Notes under the pieces: model-generated
What the model saw: the letters and a program-made list of their open reading frames with translations, nothing else
What the model was told of the DNA's origin: nothing
Database searches by the model: none
Part shown: one piece after another, positions 41,712 to 49,303 of the stretch
Position numbering within the stretch: position 1 is the stretch's first letter
Layout: each line of letters begins with the position of its first letter
Program-made: the position numbers and the translations under genes
Assembly (NCBI GenBank): GCA_902522525.1
Contig: CABYVU010000004.1
Location: forward strand, 1 to 64,000
Source: an uncultured Pelagibacteraceae bacterium
Lineage (GTDB): Bacteria; Pseudomonadota; Alphaproteobacteria; Pelagibacterales; Pelagibacteraceae
Direction of reading: 5' to 3'
Length of the DNA stretch: 64,000 nucleotides

Positions 41712-41787
41712 GGCTTCGTAGCTCAGTTGGTAGAGCAGAGCCCTGAAAAGGCTTGTGTCGCTGGTTCGAGTCCCGCCGAAGCCACCA
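41712..41787 (+). tRNA. tRNA-Phe (GAA)
   Basis: A 76-base tRNA with acceptor GGCTTCG/CGAAGCC, D loop AGTTGGTAGA, anticodon loop CTGAAAA (anticodon GAA) and T loop TTCGAGT. CCA is encoded. It begins five bases after the infA stop and is probably cut from the infA transcript. Confidence 0.97.
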
Positions 41788-41853
41788 TTTTAGAAATAAA
41801 ATCTTATAGCAAAAACGCTTGCATTCAATTTTAAAATCTAATAACTATCCCGC

Positions 41854-41883
41854 TAGCTGAAGTTTAGCTAAGTTTAATATAAT
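41854..41883 (+). promoter_or_regulatory. Candidate cspA leader hairpin and -10-like box
   Basis: The 118 bases between tRNA-Phe and cspA contain TAGCT/AGCTA arms (41854-41858 and 41866-41870) around a seven-base loop and a perfect TATAAT at 41878-41883, 22 bases before the cspA start. An alternative promoter has TTGCAT at 41819-41824 followed 17 bases later by TAACTA. If transcription starts from the upstream promoter, the hairpin would lie in the cspA 5' leader. Which promoter is used cannot be told by eye. Confidence 0.25.
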
Positions 41884-41905
41884 AAAGAAAGAGTAAACAA
41901 AAAGT

Positions 41906-42118
41906 ATGAGTACATTAAAAGGAAAAGTAAAGTGGTTCAACGGTAAGAAGGGCTACGGTTTTATAGAAAGAGAAGACGGAGAAAAAGATTGTTTCGTTCA
42001 TGCAAGCGCAGTTCGTGAAGCAGGACTTCGTTTTTTGAATGAGAACGACGCTGTAGAATTTGAAATTCAGGACGGAGATAAAGGTCCTAGCGCTGTAAAT
42101 TTAAAGAAAACTTCTTAA
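41906..42118 (+). CDS. cspA: Cold-shock protein
   Basis: A 70-residue single cold-shock domain protein that binds single-stranded RNA and DNA. RNP1 is KGYGFIE (about residues 15-21) and RNP2 is DCFVHAS. Codon use differs from neighbours: two of three arginines are CGT, and TTC, AAC, TAC and GAC are frequent where most genes here use A/T-ending codons, suggesting high expression. It stands alone between tRNA-Phe and a 229-base non-coding region with hairpins. Confidence 0.96.
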   Translation: MSTLKGKVKWFNGKKGYGFIEREDGEKDCFVHASAVREAGLRFLNENDAVEFEIQDGDKGPSAVNLKKTS

Positions 42119-42138
42119 AATTTATTTCATTTAAAATT

Positions 42139-42183
42139 TTGTATAGGAATATAGTAGGCAAGCCTATAAATATTCCTATACAA
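42139..42183 (+). terminator. Long hairpin downstream of cspA
   Basis: TTGTATAGGAATAT (42139-42152) is perfectly complementary to ATATTCCTATACAA (42170-42183), giving 14 base pairs. The intervening bases contain TAGGC/GCCTA, which can pair as a top stem. It starts 21 bases after the cspA stop. It is not followed by a clear U-run, so a factor-independent terminator is only one option; an mRNA 3' stabilising stem or a separate small RNA is also possible. Confidence 0.45.
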
Positions 42184-42192
42184 TACATACTT

Positions 42193-42212
42193 GCATTTTA
42201 AGTTTAAAATGC
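42193..42212 (+). other. Second hairpin in the cspA to tRNA-His spacer
   Basis: GCATTTTAA (42193-42201) and TTAAAATGC (42204-42212) are perfect complements with two bases between them, forming at least an eight-pair stem with a four-base loop. It follows the longer hairpin by nine bases. A third small stem, GCTG/CAGC at 42276-42288, lies in a locally G+C-rich patch. Together they make this 229-base gene-free region a candidate structured RNA. Confidence 0.35.
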
Positions 42213-42347
42213 TATTTATCTCCCATGATTATAAACAGTTACATTATTGTATCTCACAAAAGACATCATTTTCATGCTGGCCTGCAGCTAGCTATTTAAC
42301 TATTTATAAATTTAAATTTAACTCTAATTAGTATAAAACAACAATAA

Positions 42348-42422
42348 GCCCTGGTGGTGAAATGGTTATCACGTCAGTTTGTGGAACTGAAATTTTTGGT
42401 TCGATCCCAAGCCAGGGTACCA
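42348..42422 (+). tRNA. tRNA-His (GTG), without encoded G-1
   Basis: Acceptor GCCCTGG pairs with CCAGGGT, the anticodon stem TCAGT/ACTGA holds TTGTGGA (anticodon GTG), and the T loop is TTCGATC. CCA is encoded. The base before position 1 is A and the discriminator is A73, so the usual G-1:C73 pair is absent. Loss of that feature is established for many alphaproteobacteria. The CCA end is only four bases from the hisS ATG, so the tRNA and its own synthetase are probably on one transcript. Confidence 0.95.
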
Positions 42423-42426
42423 AAAG

Positions 42427-43821
42427 ATGAAGAAAGAAAATAAATTAATACCTGGATTACCCTCAGGGTTTGAAGATCGTTGGGACAAAAAACTTCTTCT
42501 CAAAAAAAAGCTTTTATCAGCAATTGAGAATGTTTTTATTAAGTTTGGTGCTGAGCCATTAGAAACCCCATCGTTTGAGATCAGTGAAAATATTGGATCA
42601 TTTTTGGCAGAGGATGAAACTAACCCTATGTCTGATGTATTTTCATTTAAAGATGGAGATAAAAATATTACTCTTAGATACGATTTATCTAGCCCCTTAG
42701 CAAGATTTGTTGCTCAAAATAATCAAGATTTACCATCAATTTATAAAAGGTATGCCATCCAAAATGTTTTCCGTAATGAAAAGGCAGGCAATGGAAGATA
42801 TAGAGAATTTCTACAAGCAGATTTTGATATTGTGGGAAATGTTAATTCATCACAGGCTAATGCAGAGCTTTGCAATTTAATTTCAGCCGTATTAATTGAA
42901 TGCGGATTAAAGAAAGATCAATTTACAATAAATGTAAGTAATAGAAAAATAGTTCAGGGATTGTTAGATGATTTGAAAATATCCAATGAAAAGCAATTAA
43001 AAGTTATTAGAGCAATTGATAAACTTGATAAACCTGGTTTTGGGTTAAAAGGTGTAGAAGATCTCTTAAGAAAAGAACGAAAAGATACTAGTGGAGCTAT
43101 CACAAAAGGTGCAGATTTAAATGATGAGCAAGTTGACCAAATATTAAAATATCTAAAAATAAAGGATTTAAAAGAACTTAAACAAAGCTTAAAAAATCCA
43201 TTGTCACAAGAGGGAATAAAAGAGTTGGAAGAATTTTTTGTGGTTCTTGGGTATGGATCAATTTTAGATCAAGTAAAAACTAATTTTACAATTGTGAGAG
43301 GTTTAGCTTATTATTCTGATTTTATTGTAGAAACAAATTTGAATTTTAAAGTTACAAATAACAAAGGTAAAGAAGTAGATATCGGTAGTATTTGCTCAGG
43401 AGGAGCTTACGCAAAACTCATATCTAGATTTAAAGGTGTAGATATTCCAGGGACAGGAATAAGTTTTGGCGTTGACAGACTTTTATTTGCATTAATGCAA
43501 TTAGATCAAATTCAATTAGATGAGCAAAAACCAGTTTTGGTATGTGTAATGGACCAAAAATATTTAAAAAATTACTACGAAATTTTAGATCTCTTAAGAC
43601 AAAACAATATCAATGCTGAAATATTTTTAGATTCTAAAAAAAATCTCGGTAAACAGCTTACTTTTGCAAATAAACGCCAATTGCCAGTTGCTATTATCTG
43701 TGGAGAAAACGAGTTTAAAGATAATACAGTGACAATTAAAAATTTAAAAGGTGTTAAGGGAGAGAATAATAAAACTTTTTTAAAGAAAGATTTAATTAAT
43801 GAAGTCAAAAAACTTATCTGA
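42427..43821 (+). CDS. hisS: Histidyl-tRNA synthetase
   Basis: This class II enzyme charges tRNA-His. The 464-residue protein has motif 2 YAIQNVFRNEKAGNGRYREF (about residues 111-130), the histidine-binding RGLAYYSDF and the C-terminal anticodon domain. Family members usually read RGLDYY; RGLAYY is the alphaproteobacterial form. The later GGGRYDGL motif reads SGGAYAKL here, an unusual change. The gene starts four bases after tRNA-His and overlaps hisZ by 23 bases, so synthetase, tRNA and histidine synthesis genes form one unit. Confidence 0.95.
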   Translation: MKKENKLIPGLPSGFEDRWDKKLLLKKKLLSAIENVFIKFGAEPLETPSFEISENIGSFLAEDETNPMSDVFSFKDGDKNITLRYDLSSPLARFVAQNNQDLPSIYKRYAIQNVFRNEKAGNGRYREFLQADFDIVGNVNSSQANAELCNLISAVLIECGLKKDQFTINVSNRKIVQGLLDDLKISNEKQLKVIRAIDKLDKPGFGLKGVEDLLRKERKDTSGAITKGADLNDEQVDQILKYLKIKDLKELKQSLKNPLSQEGIKELEEFFVVLGYGSILDQVKTNFTIVRGLAYYSDFIVETNLNFKVTNNKGKEVDIGSICSGGAYAKLISRFKGVDIPGTGISFGVDRLLFALMQLDQIQLDEQKPVLVCVMDQKYLKNYYEILDLLRQNNINAEIFLDSKKNLGKQLTFANKRQLPVAIICGENEFKDNTVTIKNLKGVKGENNKTFLKKDLINEVKKLI

Positions 43822-44848
43822 GAACATTCTTAAATCTTTAAAATCAAGTGGATTTGATTACATCGATTTAGATACAGTCATACCTACCAATTTAATTCTT
43901 GAGAGATCTGGTGAGTCATTTAGAAGTTTAATTTTTTCATTTGTTGATCAGAATGGAAAAGAAATTTGTTTAAGACCAGATTTAACTGTTGCGTCTTGTA
44001 TTAAATATCTTAATCAAAAAAATAAGAAATCTTCAAAAGTTTTTTACAGTGGACAAGCATTTAGAAAAGTTCAGAAAAAAACTGATAAAATTATTAGAGA
44101 TCAAATAGGTTTTGAGATTTTAGGATCAAAAGATGAGAAAAGAGATGACAAAAAAATAATAGATACAAGTATTAAAGTTATAAATAAATTTAGATATAAA
44201 ACTGGAAGTATTACAATTGGGAATGTTGAAATTTTTCACTTATTAATAAATAAATTAGATATACCAAAAAGATGGAGACTTCGATTACAAAGACATTTTT
44301 GGAGAGAAAATTATTTTAATGAATTGTTGAAACGTTTAAAGACTAACTCAGATGTAGATGAAGCAGTAGTTGAATTGGATAAAAAAAGATATTTGAAAAT
44401 GTTTAAACAAAATCAAGATAGAAGTATTGCAGGTCGTACTTTAAACGAAATTTTATTAAGGTTTGATAATAAAATTAAAGATCCCAGAAGACAAATAAAA
44501 GGCCAAAATGTTGTAAAAATTATTAGAGATTATTTAAAAATTAGTTGTCCTATGAGCAAAGCAGCAGTTACTCTAAATACTTTTTTTAAACAAAATAAAA
44601 TCAATCTTAGTGTTGGAAAGGATTATTTTCCAATTTCAAAAAATAAAGTTTCAAAGTTAAATGTAAATTTTTCGTCTTCATTCGGCAGACATTTGGAATA
44701 TTACACAGGTATGGTTTTTAAAATTCAAACAAAGGTAAAATCAAGAAAAATTGAGGTAAATGGTGGCCGCTATGACAATCTTATAAGTGATTTAGGATCT
44801 AAAATAAAGGTCCCAGCTGTTGGAGGTGCAATAAATTTAAATGATTAA
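43799..44848 (+). CDS. hisZ: ATP phosphoribosyltransferase regulatory subunit
   Basis: HisZ is a catalytically inactive HisRS paralogue that forms a hetero-octamer with short-form HisG and lets histidine inhibit it. The 349-residue protein keeps the class II core (FRSLIFSFVDQNGKEICLRPD, around the ICLRPDLT motif) and ends with EVNGGRYDNLI but has no anticodon-binding domain. It lies between hisS and hisG with overlaps on both sides. The presence of a short HisG next to it supports this call over a second synthetase. Confidence 0.93.
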   Translation: MKSKNLSENILKSLKSSGFDYIDLDTVIPTNLILERSGESFRSLIFSFVDQNGKEICLRPDLTVASCIKYLNQKNKKSSKVFYSGQAFRKVQKKTDKIIRDQIGFEILGSKDEKRDDKKIIDTSIKVINKFRYKTGSITIGNVEIFHLLINKLDIPKRWRLRLQRHFWRENYFNELLKRLKTNSDVDEAVVELDKKRYLKMFKQNQDRSIAGRTLNEILLRFDNKIKDPRRQIKGQNVVKIIRDYLKISCPMSKAAVTLNTFFKQNKINLSVGKDYFPISKNKVSKLNVNFSSSFGRHLEYYTGMVFKIQTKVKSRKIEVNGGRYDNLISDLGSKIKVPAVGGAINLND

Positions 44849-45518
44849 AATTGGCATTCCTAGCAAAGGCAGACTTAGAAAAGATACTTTAAGTATTTTT
44901 AAAAATAAAAATCTTAAAATCTTATCTGAAAGAGGAGAAAGAGACCTTTTTGGATATATAAAAGGAAATAAAAAAATTAAAATAGTATATCTGCATGCAA
45001 GAGAAATTATAGAAAGATTAGGGGACGGATCTTTAGATATAGGTTTTTCAGGTTATGATTTATTAAAAGAGTCTGAATTAAATATTCAAAATAAAGTTAT
45101 TATTAATAAAAAACTCAATTATGGAAATGCAACTCTGGTTGTAGCTATTCCTGACGAGTGGATAGATGTCCAAACACTTGCTGATTTAGAGGAAATATCT
45201 TTTGATTTTAAAGATAAAAAGAAAAGTAGATTAAGAGTTGCAACAAAATATCCGAATTTAACTAAAGAATTTTTATTTTCAAAAGGAGTAACTCAATTTA
45301 AATTAGTTCCCTCTCTTGGAGCAACAGAGGTATATCCATTTACTGGTTCATCTGAAATTTTAACAGATATTACTAGTACAGGAGAAACTTTACGTGCAAA
45401 TAATTTAAGGATTTTAAAAGATGGTAATATTCTTAAAAGTTCGGCAATCTTAATGTCTAATAAAAGATTGAGTAATAAAAAAGGTTTAAAGAAAATTTTA
45501 AAATTGATTAGTTCTTAG
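44841..45518 (+). CDS. hisG: ATP phosphoribosyltransferase catalytic subunit, short form
   Basis: HisG joins ATP and PRPP in the first step of histidine synthesis. The 225-residue protein lacks the C-terminal regulatory domain of long HisG, so it needs HisZ. It has GIPSKGRLRKDTL at the start (about residues 4-16), LDIGFSGYDLL, RVATKYPNLT and the PRPP-binding EILTDITSTGETLRANNL. It overlaps hisZ by eight bases. Confidence 0.95.
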   Translation: MIKIGIPSKGRLRKDTLSIFKNKNLKILSERGERDLFGYIKGNKKIKIVYLHAREIIERLGDGSLDIGFSGYDLLKESELNIQNKVIINKKLNYGNATLVVAIPDEWIDVQTLADLEEISFDFKDKKKSRLRVATKYPNLTKEFLFSKGVTQFKLVPSLGATEVYPFTGSSEILTDITSTGETLRANNLRILKDGNILKSSAILMSNKRLSNKKGLKKILKLISS

Positions 45519-45562
45519 CTTTTCTGATTGAATTTTAAAATTTCACGTATATCCTACGAATC

Positions 45563-46663
45563 ATGAATAGCATTATTCTTATTTTACTTTCACTCTCACT
45601 TATTAGTTCTGTATTAATTATATATTTGAATTTTAAATCAAGGAATGAATCTAATCATGAGAAGGAAAATCAGGAGATTCAAAGACTCAATCAAGAAATT
45701 ATAAATTTAAAAGAGTCTTTAAACACAACAATAAATAGTACCATGAGCTCAATGGCTACTTCTTTTAATAATCTTTCATCAGGTGTAACAAAAGATATGA
45801 CAAATGCTTTAACTCAAGTAGATCAAAAAGTGGCTTCTTTTAATGCTCAGGTTGAAAATTTGAATGAAAGTCAGAAGGGGATTAATCAAATATTGGCAGG
45901 TGTTAAAAAGTATGGAACTTTAGCCGAGTTTAGTTTGGGCTCTCTGATCAAGGATTTGTTGCCAGCATCACAATATTCATCAAATGTAAAAATGAAAGAA
46001 GATACGGGTGAAATTGTTGAATTTGCAATTAAACTTCAAGATGGGATTTTGGTACCTGTTGATAGCCATTTCCCAGTTGAAAGATTTAAGGCTATCCAAG
46101 ATGCTCATGAGGAAGATGACAAAAAAGCTATGGCTGATGCAAGAACTAAACTTGCTAGAGCATTTAAAGAAAAAGCTAAAAGTGTGAACGAAAAATATAT
46201 CGTCCCACCAAAAACGACAGATTTTGCAATTGTTTATGCACCAACTGAAAGTTTATTTTTAGAATTAGCTAATTATCAAGATCCGTCTACAAAAGAATTA
46301 TTAACTCAAGAATTAATGAAGAAATATAAAGTAACTATCATGGGCCCTAATAATTTATCTGGTTACTTACAGTCACTTCATATGGGCTTTCAGAGCTTAC
46401 GAATTAAAAAGCATGCATCTGAAATATATGATCATTTAAAAAAAATAAGCACCAGATTTAATATGCATTTTAACAACGTTTTAGTTTTAAGAAAAAAATT
46501 AGAGGAAGCAATGTCTGTAGTTGATAGTTTTGGTAAAGACGCTAGAGCAATAAACAGAAGTATTGACTCAATAAAAAATCCTAATGATGACGATGATCCA
46601 GACCCAAGTTCTCCATCTCCAATTTCTGGTTATGGTCAGGATGAAAAACGAAAAGTTTCTTAA
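45563..46663 (+). CDS. rmuC: DNA recombination protein RmuC
   Basis: A 366-residue RmuC family protein with an N-terminal membrane anchor (about residues 2-21), a coiled coil to about residue 110, then the conserved core. The core includes PASQYSSNVKMKEDTGEIVEFAI, VPVDSHFPVERF and FAIVYAPTESLFLEL, with MGPNNLSGYLQSLHMGFQ after it. RmuC limits inversion of short repeats and is related to nuclease folds. The C-terminus is Asp/Pro/Ser-rich. It is the first of three nuclease-type genes on this strand. Confidence 0.93.
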   Translation: MNSIILILLSLSLISSVLIIYLNFKSRNESNHEKENQEIQRLNQEIINLKESLNTTINSTMSSMATSFNNLSSGVTKDMTNALTQVDQKVASFNAQVENLNESQKGINQILAGVKKYGTLAEFSLGSLIKDLLPASQYSSNVKMKEDTGEIVEFAIKLQDGILVPVDSHFPVERFKAIQDAHEEDDKKAMADARTKLARAFKEKAKSVNEKYIVPPKTTDFAIVYAPTESLFLELANYQDPSTKELLTQELMKKYKVTIMGPNNLSGYLQSLHMGFQSLRIKKHASEIYDHLKKISTRFNMHFNNVLVLRKKLEEAMSVVDSFGKDARAINRSIDSIKNPNDDDDPDPSSPSPISGYGQDEKRKVS

Positions 46664-46674
46664 AGCCTAAATGA

Positions 46675-47361
46675 ATGAAATGGAGTAATAAATTTATTTA
46701 TCCAAAATCTACAAGGTCAATTGAGGATGGATATAGAAAATATTTTTTAGGTGAGGAAAAACTACCAAGTGTTACTACAATTTTAAGTGCTACTAAATCT
46801 GAAGAGGAAAAGGCAGCTATCAAAAATTGGCAGGAGCGGGTAGGTTTTAAAGAAGCAAATAGAATTAAAACTGAAGCATCTTCAAGAGGAACATCAATGC
46901 ACTCTTATATTGAAGATTATTTAAGAGGCAGGATTAATGAAAGCTTTTTTGAAAGTAACGAACAATATAAAAATATGGCCAAAGAAATAATTGAAAAGGG
47001 GGTAAATAATAAATTAGATGAAATTTATGGGATTGAAGAAACTATTTATTACCCAGAGCAATATGCAGGAACTGCAGATTTAATTGGAATTTATCAGGGA
47101 AAAGATGTCATAATAGATTTTAAGCAGAGCAATAAACCTAAAAAAACAGATTATATTCAAGATTATTTCTTGCAACTTGGAGCATATACTTTGGCCCATG
47201 ATGTAGTGCACGGGACAAAAATGAAAGCAGGCATAATTTTACTTTGTACAAAAGATATTCTATTTCAAGAATTTAAAATTGAAGGTGCAGAATTAAAGAT
47301 GTATCAAAATTTATTTATGGGTAGGGTTAAAAAATTTTACAAGATGAATAATATAGCTTGA
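46675..47361 (+). CDS. PD-(D/E)XK nuclease, MGME1/phage exonuclease-like
   Basis: A 228-residue single-domain nuclease. The site is readable: H76 in RGTSMHSYIE, E121/E122 near GIEETIYY, D135 in AGTADLIG, the D148-x-K150 pair in IIDFKQS, and Q167/Y171 in LQLGAY, the RecB-type Q-x3-Y motif. The N-terminal LPSVTTIL segment is shared with the mitochondrial MGME1 exonuclease group and with some phage nucleases. No helicase domain is attached. It follows rmuC by 11 bases. The 123-base spacer after it holds no gene. DNA-end processing is the likely role. Confidence 0.8.
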   Translation: MKWSNKFIYPKSTRSIEDGYRKYFLGEEKLPSVTTILSATKSEEEKAAIKNWQERVGFKEANRIKTEASSRGTSMHSYIEDYLRGRINESFFESNEQYKNMAKEIIEKGVNNKLDEIYGIEETIYYPEQYAGTADLIGIYQGKDVIIDFKQSNKPKKTDYIQDYFLQLGAYTLAHDVVHGTKMKAGIILLCTKDILFQEFKIEGAELKMYQNLFMGRVKKFYKMNNIA

Positions 47362-47484
47362 CTTTAACCGACCAATACATAGAACAGAGGAAACTAACTA
47401 GAAGCTACTTGTTTAGATGCAAAGGTTTAGTCTTAAAAACTTTCCAAAAACCCATCAAAACATAGCTAATTTGAGGTTAATAAT

Positions 47485-48918
47485 ATGAATTTAGCAATTT
47501 GGGACATTGAATCATCGAGTGCCAGCACTGACTTTGGTAGCATCATAGAAATTGGGGGAATACTATTTGACGAGAACTTTAAAGAAAAAGATAGATTTAA
47601 TCTTCGATGCAGACTTCATGAAACTGAGATTTTTCAAGCTGCAGCTTTAATAGTTAACAAGACATCAATTAAACAACTTACTCAAACAAATCTAAGTCAC
47701 TATCAAATGCTTGGGCAGGTTGAAAAAATTTTTAAGAAATGGAGCCCTGCAATTTTCTTAGGATGGAGTTCACTAAATTTCGATGAGGAGATGATAAGAA
47801 AAGAATTTTTCAAAAGTATTAGGTATCCTTATTTGACAAATTCTGCACCAAATACAAGACATGATGGAATAAATATTGCAAGAGCTGCATATGCAGTAGA
47901 TCCAACAGTTTTAGAGACTGAAATTAATGAAAAAAATAACCCAGTTTTTAAATTAGCATCTCTGGCTCAGATGCAAGGCATAGATGCAAGCGATGCTCAC
48001 TCTGCGCTAGCTGATGCAGAACTTACTGCAAAAGTTTTGAAAATTGTAAAAGAAAAACAAGAATATACTTGGGAAAGTTTTTTAAGTACTGCAAATAAAT
48101 CTAATACTGAAACTATAATAAAAAAAGGAGAAATTATAACTTTAAACGAATATTATTATGGTAAGTCCAGACTTCATTTAGTTGTACCGTTACATACAAA
48201 TCATTGTATGCATCCTATTTATCAAGGATGGTATTACACTATAGATCTTAGAACAGAAATTCAACCACTGATTAATAAATCTATAAATGAATTAAAAACT
48301 GAGATGAAAAAAACACCCAAGTTTTTAAGAACTGTTAGATCAAACAAAGCACCAATAATTATTGATGCAAAATATGGCCTGAATGTTGAACCATATAGTA
48401 AATTAGATAAAAACGTTATTAAAAAAAGAGCTGAATTTGTTCAAAATAACGAACAGTTTTCACAAAATATTTTAACTGCCCTTCGTGAGGTTGCAGAAGA
48501 AAAAGAGCAATCAAAATCGCAAGAAGATATATACGCAGAAGAGAGCATTTATACAAAATTTACATCAAATAAGGATACAGCTTTGTTTTCAAGTTGGCAT
48601 GAGGCACCATGGAAAGAGAAATTAAATTTATTAGATAAGTTTGAAGACGATAGATTGGTTAGTTTTGGTAAAAAAATCATCTTTCAAGAGGCTCCTGAAA
48701 TACTTCCAGACTCTATATATAAATCAATCAGAAGAGATATAGCAAAAAGAATACTGAGTGAAAAAAAAGAAAAATGGTGGACTATTCCAACTTTATATAA
48801 TGAAATTGATACTTTAAGAGAAAAATATACTAATGAAAATGATAATGAAAAATTAGCTCTTTTGGATGAGTTTAATAATTATGCAATGTCAATTCAAAAA
48901 AAGTACGAGAATGTTTGA
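47485..48918 (+). CDS. sbcB: Exodeoxyribonuclease I homologue
   Basis: A 477-residue DEDDh exonuclease matching E. coli ExoI in length. Exo I is WDIES (D7, E9), Exo II is GWSSLNFDEEMIR and Exo III is DAHSALADAELT. The middle holds the SH3-like and C-terminal helical regions that grip single-stranded DNA. ExoI degrades single strands 3' to 5' in mismatch repair and recombination. An in-frame stop 12 bases upstream (TAA) and a GAGG sequence support the ATG at 47485. Confidence 0.88.
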   Translation: MNLAIWDIESSSASTDFGSIIEIGGILFDENFKEKDRFNLRCRLHETEIFQAAALIVNKTSIKQLTQTNLSHYQMLGQVEKIFKKWSPAIFLGWSSLNFDEEMIRKEFFKSIRYPYLTNSAPNTRHDGINIARAAYAVDPTVLETEINEKNNPVFKLASLAQMQGIDASDAHSALADAELTAKVLKIVKEKQEYTWESFLSTANKSNTETIIKKGEIITLNEYYYGKSRLHLVVPLHTNHCMHPIYQGWYYTIDLRTEIQPLINKSINELKTEMKKTPKFLRTVRSNKAPIIIDAKYGLNVEPYSKLDKNVIKKRAEFVQNNEQFSQNILTALREVAEEKEQSKSQEDIYAEESIYTKFTSNKDTALFSSWHEAPWKEKLNLLDKFEDDRLVSFGKKIIFQEAPEILPDSIYKSIRRDIAKRILSEKKEKWWTIPTLYNEIDTLREKYTNENDNEKLALLDEFNNYAMSIQKKYENV

Positions 48919-48985
48919 TGTATAAAATTAAATTTAAGCATTTTTAACTATTGAATAAATAAAATTAATTTATATAAAAACTATT

Positions 48986-49303
48986 ATGGCAACTGTAAAA
49001 TCAACAGACGAAAGTTTTGATCAATTAGTTAAAGATAATAAGATATTAATTTGTGATTTTTGGGCAGAATGGTGTGGACCATGCCATATGGTGGCACCTA
49101 GCCTAGAAGAAATTTCAAATGAAATGTCAGACCAATTATCTGTTGCAAAACATAACATAGATGAGGAACCAAATACGCCAACAAAATACGGTGTTCGAGG
49201 GATACCAACGATGATTTTGATGAAAGATGGAAATCATGTTTCAACTAAGGTTGGAGCGGTTCCAAAAAGTGAAATTATTTCTTGGATAAAAGAAAATATC
49301 TAA
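48986..49303 (+). CDS. trxA: Thioredoxin
   Basis: A 105-residue classical thioredoxin with the redox motif FWAEWCGPCHM (about residues 25-35) and the cis-proline in RGIPTMILM. The usual residue after CGPC is K or R; here it is H. It keeps cytoplasmic disulfides reduced and feeds ribonucleotide reductase and other enzymes. It is convergent with folC and overlaps it by four bases. Confidence 0.96.
   Translation: MATVKSTDESFDQLVKDNKILICDFWAEWCGPCHMVAPSLEEISNEMSDQLSVAKHNIDEEPNTPTKYGVRGIPTMILMKDGNHVSTKVGAVPKSEIISWIKENI

Noticed and set aside
47362-47484. 123-base spacer before the exonuclease I gene as a candidate RNA
   Set aside because: No stable hairpin or palindrome and no open frame could be found by eye.
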